Notes under the pieces: model-generated
Seen by the model: only the letters and a program-made list of their open reading frames with translations
Told to the model about the DNA's origin: nothing
The model's database searches: none
DNA from: Syntrophobotulus glycolicus DSM 8271
Lineage (GTDB): Bacteria; Bacillota; Desulfitobacteriia; Desulfitobacteriales; Syntrophobotulaceae
DNA: 64,000 nucleotides
Direction of reading: 5' to 3'
NCBI RefSeq assembly: GCF_000190635.1
Contig: NC_015172.1
Span: 2,852,001-2,916,000, forward strand
In this document: in pieces, positions 48,609 through 59,425 of the stretch
Layout: each line of letters begins with the position of its first letter
Numbering within the stretch: position 1 is the first letter of the stretch
Made by a program: the position numbers and the translations under genes

Positions 48609-49526
48609 TCAGTCTTGATATTTTTCAGCAATGATTTTCTGAAGTACGGCCAAATACTTGGTCGCAATTTGACTTAATCGTACATCCTTATGCACAATCC
48701 AGCCCACCTCAAAGACTTCATCACTTTCCAGCGGAACGGCAATGATTCCCTGGCCGCCATTAAGGTCGTAATTTAAAAACCCTGTGCTGATGGTATACCC
48801 ATTGAGCCCGATCACAAGATTAAACAATGTCGCCCGGTCTGTTACGCGAATACTTTTTTTGTGCCTGATGGTGTTAAACAATTCTTCTGAAAAATGAAAA
48901 GAGTGATTCTCCCCCTGCTCAAAGGTCAAACAAGGATAGGGGTCCAGGTCTTCCAAGGCAACGCGTCTTTTAGCAGACAAAGGATTTTGAGAACTGATAA
49001 AAATATGAGGATTTGCCTGAAATAAGGTTGTAAATCTCAGGTCATTGTCGGCAAAGATCTTGGACATGATTTGCTCATTAAAATTGCTCAGATAAAGGAT
49101 TCCGATTTCGCTGTGCAGGTTCCTGACATCCTCAATAATTTCATAGGTCCTGGTTTCCCTCAGATTGAATTCGTATTCTTCGGTCTGTTCTTCTTTTAAT
49201 AACCGGACAAAAGCCTCTACGGCAAAAGCATAATGCTGGGCAGATATGGAAAAAAGCTGGGGTTTTCGTTTTTCTCCCAAGTATCTGCTTTCCAATAATT
49301 CTGCTTGCTCCAGAACCTGCTTGGCATAAGCGAGGAACTCCACGCCGGCAGGTGATATTCTTATCCCCCTGTTCGTCCTCATAAATATATTAATACCCAG
49401 CTCGGCTTCCAGGTCCTTGATGGCATTGGATAAGCTCGGCTGGGAAATAAACAGGCGCTTTGCCGCTTCATTGATTGAAGCGCAATTTGCGATTTCAACG
49501 GCATATCTGAGCTGCTGCAGGGTCAA
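48609..49526 (-). CDS. LysR family transcriptional regulator
   Basis: 305 residues. N-terminal winged helix (LRYAVEIANCASINEAAKRLFISQPSLSNAIKDLE region, residues 5-40) and the two-lobed effector domain (~90-295) are complete. It lies directly upstream of metE on the same strand, the position of a MetR/MtaR-like regulator of methionine genes in other bacteria, and the YwbI/CysB-like body would fit a sulfur effector. Target and effector are inferred from position only. Confidence 0.88.
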   Translation of the reverse strand: MTLQQLRYAVEIANCASINEAAKRLFISQPSLSNAIKDLEAELGINIFMRTNRGIRISPAGVEFLAYAKQVLEQAELLESRYLGEKRKPQLFSISAQHYAFAVEAFVRLLKEEQTEEYEFNLRETRTYEIIEDVRNLHSEIGILYLSNFNEQIMSKIFADNDLRFTTLFQANPHIFISSQNPLSAKRRVALEDLDPYPCLTFEQGENHSFHFSEELFNTIRHKKSIRVTDRATLFNLVIGLNGYTISTGFLNYDLNGGQGIIAVPLESDEVFEVGWIVHKDVRLSQIATKYLAVLQKIIAEKYQD

Positions 49527-49618
49527 AGTATCACCCCTCTACTCAATTCTATTCGCTGCGGTCTATAACGCTGCGATCATGTCTCTCATTACCGTGTTTG
49601 TGCACAGCGTTTATTTCT

Positions 49619-49954
49619 TTATTTCAGAAATTTGCCGATGGCATCACTGAGCTTCATAATGGCCTTCGTATCATTATTTTCATGAGCATGAATAAGACAG
49701 TGATTAATATGATCCTCCAGAATAACCTTACCCGTACTGTTGAGGGCAGAGCGGACAGCTGAGATCTGAATCAGAATATCACTGCAGTCCGTATCATCTT
49801 CAACCATCCTTTTTACCCCTTCCAGGTGCCCTATAATACGCGCTAAACGGTTGATCACGATTTTTTTGTTCGGATGATCATGATCATGCTGGTGGATATT
49901 TTGTTTCTGAATATGTTGTTCGTTCTGATCCTGCCTGTTGTTCTTCCGCTCCAC
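49619..49954 (-). CDS. csoR: CsoR family metal-sensing repressor with His-rich N-terminus
   Basis: 111 residues from a GTG at 49954 (AAGGAG 9 nt upstream). The DUF156 four-helix core starts at NRLARIIGHLEGVKRMVEDDTDC and contains the metal ligands Cys (DTDCSDIL) and His-x3-Cys (HINHC), the Cu(I)-type C-H-C set, so it is not a CstR persulfide sensor. The first ~28 residues are unusually His- and Gln-rich (HQHDHDH), as in Ni/Co-sensing relatives, so Cu or Ni are both possible. A matching operator lies at 40362-40378. No such site was seen in front of its own gene. Confidence 0.88.
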   Translation of the reverse strand: MERKNNRQDQNEQHIQKQNIHQHDHDHPNKKIVINRLARIIGHLEGVKRMVEDDTDCSDILIQISAVRSALNSTGKVILEDHINHCLIHAHENNDTKAIMKLSDAIGKFLK

Positions 49955-50196
49955 TATGAATAACTCCTTGCATTTCAGAAATCAATAAACCGATTGGCAT
50001 TGCAAGAAGCCGTCTCCGTTTCTGTCACGGGACGGCCTCAACTATCAAAATACTTGAGGGATGTGAAGAGTTGAATTATCGATGCCTGTAATCAGCCGGC
50101 ATCTTTAAGAACCTCTTACGTATTTATTATATCCTCTCTAGCTTTTTATGCAATCCTGTCCGGGGGGATATCCTCTCCCGCGAAACAGCCGGCTCC

Positions 50197-51513
<1,317 letters not shown>

Positions 51514-51578
51514 TCAGATAACGACTACCTTTTTCTTTAATAGCTATAAAATCTATGTATTTAGTAGTGATTAAAAAT

Positions 51579-51607
51579 AGAATACTCCATTCAAAATACT
51601 TTGTCAA
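51579..51607 (-). promoter_or_regulatory. Promoter of metY
   Basis: On the - strand TTGACA (51602-51607), 17-bp spacer, TATTCT (51579-51584). The -35 overlaps the 3' end of nadE. No SAM riboswitch fits in the ~85-nt leader. Confidence 0.65.
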
Positions 51608-53589
51608 TCTCTATTCTTTGCGCAATCTTTGTTTTTTTCTAATAATTCCACTTCCTTCAGCCAGATTTCTGCACTGGCATCACTCGGCATCCGCCAGTCC
51701 CCGCGGGGAGAAAGACAAACCGAGCCTACCTTGGGGCCGTCGGGAAGACAGGAACGCTTAAACTGCTGGCTGAAAAACCTCTGGTAAAACACCTTGAGCC
51801 AACGCAGAATCTCAGAAGAGTCAAATTTATCCTGAAAAGCAAGCTCTGCCAGCAAAAATATTTTCTTCGGTGAATATCCCCAGCGCATCATATGGTAGAG
51901 GAAAAAATCATGCAGGTCATAAGATCCGATTTTTTCCTCTGTCTTTTGCTCAATTTCCCCTGTCCTGTCTGCGGGAAGAAGCTCAGGACTGATCGGGGTA
52001 GCGAGGATATCTTGTAAGGTTTTTGTTACCTTCGTATTTTGCGAAGTGTCTGCATACCAGGAAACCAAATATTTGACAAGGGTCTTGGGGATACCGGCGT
52101 TGACCGCGTAATTGCTCATATGGTCTCCATTATAAGTACACCAGCCTAACGCAAGCTCGGAAAGGTCCCCTGTGCCGACAACTATTCCGCCTTCCCTGTT
52201 GGCCAGGTCCATCAGAATCTGGGTACGCTCTCTGGCCTGAACATTCTCGTAAGTAATATCCTGAATGGCCGGATCATGCCCGATTGCGGCAAAATGCTGC
52301 AGACAGGCCTCTGTTATGGGTATTTCTCTGACATCGATCCCAAGCTCCCGCATCAGGAGTTTAGCATTTTCATTGGTCCGATTGGTTGTGCCAAAGCCGG
52401 GCATTGTCACCCCAATAATATTGTCCTGAGGGTATCCTAATTTATCGAAAGCCTCTTTACAGACCAGCAGGGCTAAGGTTGAGTCCAGTCCTCCGGAAAT
52501 ACCGAGGACAGCCTTTTTGATCCCCGATTTCACCAGCCTTTGAGCCAAGCCGGTCAATTGAATGGTAAAGATCTCCTGACAGCGGATATCACGGTCTTCC
52601 CGCCTGCCCGGCACAAAAGGATAGGGGTCCACATATCTTTTCAGACAGTTCTCGGTTGTTTCCTGTTCTGTTCTCTCCGTCTTTCCCAGGTTGAAATTAA
52701 TAATTGTATAATCCAGGTCCGGCGGTCGGTTCATAAAACTGTTCATTTTTCTGCGTTCGTTCATCAGTTTTTCCATATCGATATCACAAAAGGTGATCAC
52801 AGACTCCTGAAACCTTTGTTCTTCAAGAATGGAGCCATTTTCAGCGATCAGGGTCTGGCCGCCGAACACCACATCCGTTGTTGATTCACTCTGTCCGGCA
52901 GAAACGTAAACATAAGCAGCCAGGCACTTGGCAGACTGCTGACTGACCAAAGCATCCCGGTATTCCTTTTTGCCGACGACCTCATTGCTGGCTGAGAGAT
53001 TAAGAATCAGGTTTGCTCCGTATTGCGCGTGATATGCGCTGGGAGAGATTGTCATCCAAAGGTCTTCGCAAACCTCGACCCCGATGCAGAGTTCTGAGGA
53101 ACTGTCCCGGAACAAAAGCTGTTCATGAAACGGCACTTCCTGTCCGCAGAGAATCACCCGGTCACTCAATCGATTGATTGCTGAGCTGAACCATCTCTTT
53201 TCGTAAAACTCATTATAGTTTGGAATAAAGGTCTTCGGCACCGCTCCCAGAATCTCACCCTTATACAGAATAACCGCGCAGTTAAAAAGCTGATTATCCG
53301 CCAAAATCGGCAAGCCGACCGCGATCACCATATCGATCTCTATCACTGTGTTTACTAATTTCTCCAGAGCCTCCTCTGTTTTATCCAGAAGAAGCCTTTG
53401 ATGAAACAGATCGCCACAGGTATAGCCGGTCACACATAGTTCCGGAAACACCAATACCTTGACTTTTTCTTCTGCCGCCTGATTAATCAGTTTGCTTATT
53501 TCCTCAATATTTTTCATGGGATCGCCGATTTGAACCTTCGGTACGGCCGTTCCGACCCGGATAAAACCCATTTTCTTCAGATCAAACAT
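51604..53589 (-). CDS. nadE: Glutamine-dependent NAD+ synthetase NadE
   Basis: 661 residues from the ATG at 53589. Residues ~8-280 form the nitrilase-type glutaminase with Glu in FPELCVTGY, Lys in VPKTFIPNY and Cys in IGVEVCEDLW; residues ~330-640 are the synthetase with the PP-loop GISGGLDSTLALL and GTGDLSELALGWCTYNGDHMSNY. It amidates nicotinate adenine dinucleotide to NAD. Length is that of the long glutamine-dependent type. Confidence 0.96.
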   Translation of the reverse strand: MFDLKKMGFIRVGTAVPKVQIGDPMKNIEEISKLINQAAEEKVKVLVFPELCVTGYTCGDLFHQRLLLDKTEEALEKLVNTVIEIDMVIAVGLPILADNQLFNCAVILYKGEILGAVPKTFIPNYNEFYEKRWFSSAINRLSDRVILCGQEVPFHEQLLFRDSSSELCIGVEVCEDLWMTISPSAYHAQYGANLILNLSASNEVVGKKEYRDALVSQQSAKCLAAYVYVSAGQSESTTDVVFGGQTLIAENGSILEEQRFQESVITFCDIDMEKLMNERRKMNSFMNRPPDLDYTIINFNLGKTERTEQETTENCLKRYVDPYPFVPGRREDRDIRCQEIFTIQLTGLAQRLVKSGIKKAVLGISGGLDSTLALLVCKEAFDKLGYPQDNIIGVTMPGFGTTNRTNENAKLLMRELGIDVREIPITEACLQHFAAIGHDPAIQDITYENVQARERTQILMDLANREGGIVVGTGDLSELALGWCTYNGDHMSNYAVNAGIPKTLVKYLVSWYADTSQNTKVTKTLQDILATPISPELLPADRTGEIEQKTEEKIGSYDLHDFFLYHMMRWGYSPKKIFLLAELAFQDKFDSSEILRWLKVFYQRFFSQQFKRSCLPDGPKVGSVCLSPRGDWRMPSDASAEIWLKEVELLEKNKDCAKNRD

Positions 53590-53792
53590 CAGAACCAAAT
53601 CCCCTCTCTTCACAGACAGAATGAAATCAAAAGATCCTTGTATCCGCGTTTACCATGACATAACCATCAGGCGTTACGCAATACACCATCATTATAGCTT
53701 TATTTTCACCATAAACAAACAAAATGGGCGGACAATGCCATAAATGGCCTTCATCTGATCATTCATTGCGCACTCCTCATAATCTCTAAAAC

Positions 53793-54614
53793 TCAACAGG
53801 CTCCCTGCCGGGCAAAAGCCAGTTCCTTTTTCAACCAAGCTGTCATTTCTCCGGGAAAGCCATCATTATAGCATTTCTCGTCGATCTTCTGTCCATGCAT
53901 AATGCCCATCACCGAGTTGGTGATCAATACTTCATCGGCCTCCATCAGCTCAGCCAGACCGTAATAGCCTTCCCGGCAATCAATTCCTAAGGATGCCGCT
54001 TTGCGGATCACCCATTCCCTGATTACCCCGGGCAGTAAACCGCATTGAACATTTGGTGTATGTAAGACCCCGTCCTTGACAAAGAACAGATTGCTTTTGG
54101 TTGTCTCCGTGACCTGATTCTGCGTATTTAAGAAAACAGCATCATCAAAACCCTGGCGTATCGCCGCCCGGGCAATGAAATAGTTCTCCATATAATTCGC
54201 CGTTTTATGTTTGACCAGAAGCGAAGTTTCATTGCGTTTGTGATCTGAGATCATGAGTGTACAGCCCTGATCAATTTTTTCCGGTGAATAGCTGTTGGCC
54301 CGCAGGGCAAAAAAGATTCCCGGTTTTAGCTGTTTTTCTTTATTTCCGGCACTGACTGCCACCCGCAAAATCTTATTTTGGATCTTGTTCTGCCGGATAT
54401 AAGCCAGAACTATCCCCGTAAATTCCTCCTGCGGGCAGTTTAACTCTATTTCAAAAAAAACCAGGGAATCATAGAGCCTTCGGATATGATCAGACAGCAA
54501 AAAAACCTGCCCTTTATGATCGACAAAAAAAGTTTCAAAAATACTCAGACCATAAAGGAAGCCAAAATCATCGGAGCTGAGCCTGTTTTCTTCTCCTTCG
54601 TATTCAGTGTTCAT
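53793..54614 (-). CDS. pabC: Aminodeoxychorismate lyase PabC (class IV aminotransferase)
   Basis: 273 residues. Fold-type IV PLP enzyme: YGLSIFETFFVDHKGQVFLL at the start, the PLP lysine in LLVKHKTANYMENYFIARAAI, the Glu in VTETTKSNLFFV and ITNSVMGIMHG near the end. It releases pyruvate from aminodeoxychorismate to form 4-aminobenzoate. Branched-chain or D-amino acid transaminase is the alternative, but the pabB gene in the same operon supports PabC. Confidence 0.9.
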   Translation of the reverse strand: MNTEYEGEENRLSSDDFGFLYGLSIFETFFVDHKGQVFLLSDHIRRLYDSLVFFEIELNCPQEEFTGIVLAYIRQNKIQNKILRVAVSAGNKEKQLKPGIFFALRANSYSPEKIDQGCTLMISDHKRNETSLLVKHKTANYMENYFIARAAIRQGFDDAVFLNTQNQVTETTKSNLFFVKDGVLHTPNVQCGLLPGVIREWVIRKAASLGIDCREGYYGLAELMEADEVLITNSVMGIMHGQKIDEKCYNDGFPGEMTAWLKKELAFARQGAC

Positions 54615-54632
54615 TTCATCGTCCTGCTTCCA

Positions 54633-54818
54633 TTATTTCTTTCGGCTGATTTCAGTAAGGCATTCTTTAATTTTCGTTGTCATCTCGGTGATTTCCTCCG
54701 TCAATTCAGCGGAGAATTTCATTTCAGCTTTTTCTCTGCTTAAATCAACATACCCTTTAATTACTGTCAAGTTATTCATCAAATTCTCACAGAAAAGTTG
54801 AAACTGATTATTTTTCAT
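54633..54818 (-). CDS. 61-residue protein resembling a histidine kinase dimerisation helix
   Basis: The product starts at the ATG at 54818, overlapping the stop of the HTH gene as ATGA. The segment NNLTVIKGYVDLSREKAE resembles the DHp helix of histidine kinases but lacks the phosphorylated His, and there is no ATPase domain. The rest is helical and charged. Coupling to the HTH gene suggests an antagonist or partner protein. No named family recognised. Confidence 0.6.
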   Translation of the reverse strand: MKNNQFQLFCENLMNNLTVIKGYVDLSREKAEMKFSAELTEEITEMTTKIKECLTEISRKK

Positions 54819-55015
54819 TCCTCTTCCCACAACTTTCTTAAATCTGTTTCCAGCGCATTGGCTATGATCGATAAAGTTTTTATGTGTGGTTTTTTATAAT
54901 GTCCTTTTTCGATCTTTTTTAAATAACTTAGACTGATTCCGGCTTTTTCAGCCAGCTCTTTTTGGGTTAGGCTTTTGGCTTGACGTACCTTGGCGATATT
55001 TCTCCCTATCTGTAC
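54815..55015 (-). CDS. XRE-type helix-turn-helix protein with no standard start codon
   Basis: Sixty-six codons encode a clear Cro/CI HTH: IGRNIAKVRQAKSLTQKELA then EKAGISLSYLKKIEKG and LSIIANALETDLRKLW. The frame is closed by TAA-TAG just upstream at 55025-55030. The perfect site AGGAGG lies 8 nt before a GTA codon (55015) where ATG or GTG would be expected; no ATG, GTG, TTG or CTG occurs in frame. Either a non-standard start is used (GTA, or ATA at 55009) or the gene is inactive through a start-codon change. It lies inside a pab operon between pabB and pabC. Confidence 0.65.
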   Translation of the reverse strand, partial: VQIGRNIAKVRQAKSLTQKELAEKAGISLSYLKKIEKGHYKKPHIKTLSIIANALETDLRKLWEEE

Positions 55016-55175
55016 AGATGTCGCCTCCTATTAAGAGATTAAATCATAACCCAGGTCGAAATATAAAGAATGCGGTTACTGAAAAGGGTCAATTTTTCTC
55101 TCATTTTCTACAACATTCAACCAGGTAACTTCATCTATTGATCAATTGCGGCGGACACAGGGAAACGCAATAAAA

Positions 55176-55204
55176 CCATCTGCCCATGATTCTCATGCAG
55201 ATGG
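55176..55204 (-). terminator. Terminator after pabB
   Basis: CCATCTGC pairs with GCAGATGG and an inner CATG/CATG helix closes on ATTCT; on the - strand TTTTATTG follows, 24 bp past the pabB stop. It would reduce transcription into the HTH-61aa-pabC part. Confidence 0.65.
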
Positions 55205-55227
55205 CCATTATTCCCGGGCATTATTTT

Positions 55228-56700
55228 TCAAAGAATACTACACAGGACCCGCATCATCATCTTGCCTTTATGCAGGGTTTCCTCGTATTCCTTTGCCGGT
55301 TCAGAGTCCCATACGATGCCTCCACCCACATTGTAATATGCCCGCTTAGCTTTCACAATAATTGTCCTGATCGCAATATTTAAATCGGCCTCTCCGTTAA
55401 ATCCCAAATAGCCGATCGAACCGGTATAAACTCCTCTTTTAACCGGTTCCAGTTCTTCAATGATCTCACAGGCCCTGACTTTAGGCGCCCCGGTAATCGA
55501 GCCGCCGGGAAAGGCCGCATAGAGACAATCCACCACATCTATATCCTTTCTGAGTTTGCCGCTTACCGCAGCGACCAGATGAAAGACATTGGCGTACTCC
55601 TCAACTTCCCTTAATTGCTCAACAGCCACACTGCCGATTTCGCATACTTTACCCAGATCATTTCTGGCCAGATCAACAATCATCGTCAGTTCCGCACGAT
55701 CCTTTGCACTGTTCAGCAGCTCCGCCCTGTTCAGGGCATCCTCTTCCCTGCTCCGCCCCCGGGGCCTGGTTCCCTTGATCGGCCTGGTCTCTATTGCCCG
55801 GTCCTTTATTTTGAGGAATCTTTCCGGCGATGAGCTGATAATTTTTAACTGATCGAAATTGAGATATGCTGAAAAGGGAGCCGGGGAGGCTTGGCGAAGC
55901 AGAGCATAGATTTTGGAAGGATCACTGTCTATCTCTGCCGTAAATCGTTGAGAAAGGTTGGCCTGGAAGATATCGCCGCAGCGGATGTATTCTCTTACCC
56001 GGCTGATCATCCTCCTGTATCCTCTTTCAGAAAAGTTCGCGGCAAGAAAATTGGGACTATCTTCAGCAATTCTGTGATTGATCTCACTGCCTGCAATGCT
56101 ATCGTGCCCTGCGCTTGCCCGTTCTTTGAGCTGATCATCTGAATTGCTCTTCGCGCTGCAGGCGGCCATTTCTTCATACTGTTTAAGTACTTTCTTGATC
56201 TCCTTGAGATTATCACTTGCGGCTGCTTCGACCTCTTCGGTTTCACAGCCTACCGATGTCCCGATGGCGTAGATATCGCCTTTATGATGATCCATTACCA
56301 ATATTTTATGATAAAACCCCAGTTCCAGATCATTGGCTCCGATGTCATCACGGTTCAAGGAAGGGAGATCTTCGATAAAGCGGACTAGATCATAAGAAAA
56401 ATACCCTATGCATCCGCCCAAGAAAGGAACTTCTTCCTCATGCCAGGAATTTTGATACCTCTGCAATAGTTTCCGCAGGATTTCCAGGGGATTGCCGTGC
56501 GCGTCCTCCTGTATATTTTTTCCCCGCAGGCGGCCCCGGCCGTTCTTCGACTGAAAAATCAAAAACGGATCATAACCAATGATGGTAAAACGACCAAGAC
56601 AGTCCATCGTCAATGAACTGTCCAAAATCGCGGCATAAGGGATTTGGGCAAAGAAATCCAGAATGCCTTGCTCCGTATAACTGATCTTGATTTTCTCCAT
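55228..56700 (-). CDS. pabB: Aminodeoxychorismate synthase component I PabB
   Basis: 490 residues from the ATG at 56700 (GGAAGA ~10 nt upstream). Chorismate-utilising fold with catalytic stretch IFQANLSQRF, IKGTRPRGRSREED, ELTMIVDLARNDLGKV and PGGSITGAPKVRACEII. The lysine in PIKGTRPRG replaces the Thr of anthranilate synthase PIAGTRKRG, the residue distinguishing PabB from TrpE. No pabA is adjacent; TrpG at 61226 is probably shared as the glutaminase subunit. Confidence 0.93.
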   Translation of the reverse strand: MEKIKISYTEQGILDFFAQIPYAAILDSSLTMDCLGRFTIIGYDPFLIFQSKNGRGRLRGKNIQEDAHGNPLEILRKLLQRYQNSWHEEEVPFLGGCIGYFSYDLVRFIEDLPSLNRDDIGANDLELGFYHKILVMDHHKGDIYAIGTSVGCETEEVEAAASDNLKEIKKVLKQYEEMAACSAKSNSDDQLKERASAGHDSIAGSEINHRIAEDSPNFLAANFSERGYRRMISRVREYIRCGDIFQANLSQRFTAEIDSDPSKIYALLRQASPAPFSAYLNFDQLKIISSSPERFLKIKDRAIETRPIKGTRPRGRSREEDALNRAELLNSAKDRAELTMIVDLARNDLGKVCEIGSVAVEQLREVEEYANVFHLVAAVSGKLRKDIDVVDCLYAAFPGGSITGAPKVRACEIIEELEPVKRGVYTGSIGYLGFNGEADLNIAIRTIIVKAKRAYYNVGGGIVWDSEPAKEYEETLHKGKMMMRVLCSIL

Positions 56701-56771
56701 GATATAAGTATCTTCCCGCAAAGCCAAGCTCCTCACCAATGATTGTTCAGATATGTTTATGGTTCGGTCCT

Positions 56772-57578
56772 TTATTCGTCCAAAGCCCGGCGCAGACTCC
56801 GCACAAGCTCCCCGACTGAAGCCACCGCCTCTTCCGGACCGGCCGCTGCCGCCACTTTTTTAACAATCGCACTGCCGACAATGACTCCGTCACAATACTT
56901 TTTCAGGTCCCGCACCTGCTCCGGGGTGGCGATCCCAAATCCGACCGCGGAAGGAGCACTCTTATATTGATTGATCTTACCAAAGAACCCCTCAAAATCG
57001 GTTTTAAACCCGGAACGCACTCCGGTCACGCCCAGTGAGGAAACACAGTAAAGGAACCCTTCCGCTTTAGCGGCTATGGTTTCGATCCGGTCATCTGAAG
57101 AGGGGGCCACCATCCGGATCAGTCTTACCCCTGTCCGGATATTCTCCCCGTAAATCTCGTTGCTTTCCTCATCAGGGAGATCAGGAACAATCAGACCGTC
57201 TATTCCGCTTTGGACACAGTTGTCCATAAACTTTTCTTTGCCGTATTGCAGAACACAATTGACATAAAGCAAAAAGACCAGGGGAATATTTGTCTCCTGC
57301 CGGAGCCGGGCCGCAAGCTCAAACAGCCTGTCTATACCGACATCATTTTTGAGCGCGCGCAGATTGGCTTCCTCAATTACCGGACCCTCGGCAACCGGAT
57401 CGGAGAACGGCACCCCCAGCTCGACCAGGTCGGCGCCGGCCTTTTCCATCTCCAATACCAGTTTGCGTGTGGTTTCCAGATCAGGGTCTCCTGCCGTCAC
57501 AAAGGTAATCAAGGCTTTTTTCTTTTGATCTGCCCGGCGGGCAAACATTTCGTCAATTCTGTTTTGCTCAGCGCTCAT
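56772..57578 (-). CDS. trpA: Tryptophan synthase alpha chain
   Basis: 268 residues. Catalytic Glu in [18 protein letters not shown] and Asp in [15 protein letters not shown], with the SLGVTGVR loop. It cleaves indole-3-glycerol phosphate and channels indole to TrpB. GGAGGTGGAG precedes the ATG; overlaps trpB by 11 bp. Last gene of the trp operon. Confidence 0.97.
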   Translation of the reverse strand: MSAEQNRIDEMFARRADQKKKALITFVTAGDPDLETTRKLVLEMEKAGADLVELGVPFSDPVAEGPVIEEANLRALKNDVGIDRLFELAARLRQETNIPLVFLLYVNCVLQYGKEKFMDNCVQSGIDGLIVPDLPDEESNEIYGENIRTGVRLIRMVAPSSDDRIETIAAKAEGFLYCVSSLGVTGVRSGFKTDFEGFFGKINQYKSAPSAVGFGIATPEQVRDLKKYCDGVIVGSAIVKKVAAAAGPEEAVASVGELVRSLRRALDE

Positions 57579-58767
57579 CTATCTCCACCTCCAAATATCT
57601 GGCTATCTGGTAAACATCTTTGTCCCCCCGGCCTGAAAGGTTAATGACAATGGTCTTATCCCCGTCCATCGCCGGTGCTATTTTCATGGCATAAGCAACG
57701 GCATGAGCCGATTCAATAGCCGGGATGATCCCCTCGGTTTTCGACAGCAGTTGGAACGCTTCAACCGCTTCACTATCGGTAATATTCGCATATTCGGCCC
57801 GACCGGTGGCATGCAGCCAGGCGTGTTCCGGCCCGATCCCCGGATAATCCAGGCCGGCCGAGATGGAATAGACAGGTGTGATCTGCCCTTCTTCATCCTG
57901 CAGAAAATAAGATTTCATGCCATGAAATACCCCTATGCTGCCCTTGGTAATCGTTGCCGCGTGATCAGGGGTCTCAACTCCCCGTCCGCCTGCTTCTACC
58001 CCGATCATCCGCACTTCTTTGTCTTCAATGAACGGATAGAAAAGACCCATGGCATTGCTGCCGCCGCCGACACAGGCGATCAGGCAATCAGGCAGCTTAC
58101 CGGTCTGGGCCAGCATTTGTTCCCTGACCTCACGTCCGATCACGCTTTGAAAATCGCGGACCATCATGGGATAAGGATGCGGCCCCATGACAGAGCCCAG
58201 CACATAGAAGGTATCATCCACACGAGCTGTCCATTCCCGCATAGCCTCGTTCACCGCGTCTTTGAGCGTGGCTGTCCCCGATTCCACCGCCTTAACCGAG
58301 GAACCGAGAAGGTTCATGCGGAAAACATTCAGGGCCTGTCTTTCGGTATCCTCCCGTCCCATAAAAACCTGACATTCCATGCCAAAAAGCGCTGCCGCCG
58401 TTGCGGCCGCGACTCCATGCTGTCCGGCGCCTGTTTCTGCTATGACCCTTTTCTTCCCCATTTTTTTAGCCAGAAGGGTCTGCCCCAAAACATTATTGAT
58501 CTTATGGGAGCCGGTATGGTTCAAATCTTCCCGTTTCAGATAAATCTTCGCTCCGCCCAGATGTTCGGTCAGCTTTTCGGCATAATAGAGCAGTGACGGC
58601 CTGCCGGCATATTCTCGGAGCAGCCTGTCAAATTCCTCCTGAAATTCCCGGTCATTTTGATAAAACTCGTAAGCTTTTTCCAATTCAAGCAAGGCATTCA
58701 TTAAGGTTTCCGGAACATAACGGCCGCCAAAAACCCCATAACGGCCTTCCCGCACCTGTTTATCCAT
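57568..58767 (-). CDS. trpB: Tryptophan synthase beta chain
   Basis: 399 residues, TrpB1 type with the PLP lysine in HTGSHKINN, the GGGSNAMG phosphate loop and [17 protein letters not shown] before the ATG. It condenses indole with serine. Overlaps trpF by 8 bp. Confidence 0.98.
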   Translation of the reverse strand: MDKQVREGRYGVFGGRYVPETLMNALLELEKAYEFYQNDREFQEEFDRLLREYAGRPSLLYYAEKLTEHLGGAKIYLKREDLNHTGSHKINNVLGQTLLAKKMGKKRVIAETGAGQHGVAAATAAALFGMECQVFMGREDTERQALNVFRMNLLGSSVKAVESGTATLKDAVNEAMREWTARVDDTFYVLGSVMGPHPYPMMVRDFQSVIGREVREQMLAQTGKLPDCLIACVGGGSNAMGLFYPFIEDKEVRMIGVEAGGRGVETPDHAATITKGSIGVFHGMKSYFLQDEEGQITPVYSISAGLDYPGIGPEHAWLHATGRAEYANITDSEAVEAFQLLSKTEGIIPAIESAHAVAYAMKIAPAMDGDKTIVINLSGRGDKDVYQIARYLEVEIDER

Positions 58768-59425
58768 TTTTTATCCCTCCCCGGTCCTTTGATCTGACCT
58801 GACTTTTTTCATATGACCTGACTTTATTGATGAAGTCCGCAATTTTATCTTTGTCCTTGCTTCCTGCCGTTTCCACTCCCGAACTGACATCAACCCCATA
58901 GGGATTGACTGTTTCCAGCGCCCGTTCGATGTTCTCCCCATTCAGGCCGCCGGCCAGCAGGTACGGTTGTTTCACTTCCTTGAGCAGCTTCCAGTCAAAA
59001 ACCTGGCCCGTCCCGCCCATTACACCGTCATGATAAGCATCCAGCAAAAGAACATCGCTCCGAATACCTGCCAAGGCGATCAGTGCCTGCCTGTCTTTCA
59101 CCCGTACCGCTTTCATGATCACAGTTCCGGCAGGCAGTTTGTTCCTCAGACTCTCCAGATACCTCTGATCCTCATCTCCATGCAGCTGTACCGCTGCCAG
59201 ACGGCATTCCTTCACAATCTTCAACAGATCGCCTATTGCCATATTGACAAAGACACCGACAGGCTTGATTTCGGGACTCAGTTCCCTGATCAAAGCCGCC
59301 GCTTTGGCCGGTTCAATCCCGCGTCTGCTTTCTGCAAAGACAAAACCGGCATAATCAGGCTTATATTCATTAACCGCGGCAATATCCTCTCTCCTGCTTA
59401 AACCGCAGATCTTGATTATTGGCAC
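58760..59425 (-). CDS. trpF: Phosphoribosylanthranilate isomerase
   Basis: 221 residues from a GTG at 59425 behind AAGGAGGGG. Catalytic Cys in [20 protein letters not shown], and the phosphate loops [10 protein letters not shown] and [10 protein letters not shown]. The last ~20 residues are a basic tail beyond the usual end. Overlaps trpC by 10 bp. Confidence 0.96.
   Translation of the reverse strand: MPIIKICGLSRREDIAAVNEYKPDYAGFVFAESRRGIEPAKAAALIRELSPEIKPVGVFVNMAIGDLLKIVKECRLAAVQLHGDEDQRYLESLRNKLPAGTVIMKAVRVKDRQALIALAGIRSDVLLLDAYHDGVMGGTGQVFDWKLLKEVKQPYLLAGGLNGENIERALETVNPYGVDVSSGVETAGSKDKDKIADFINKVRSYEKSQVRSKDRGGIKNG

Noticed and set aside
50009-50075. Possible terminator/operator hairpins between metY and csoR
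   Set aside because: GCCGTC/GACGGC and CCTCAA/TTGAGG stems are short, interrupted and lack clear U-tracts; not reported as features.
57703-58596. 297-codon frame antisense to trpB
   Set aside because: Lies wholly inside trpB on the opposite strand; a codon-bias shadow of a certain gene.
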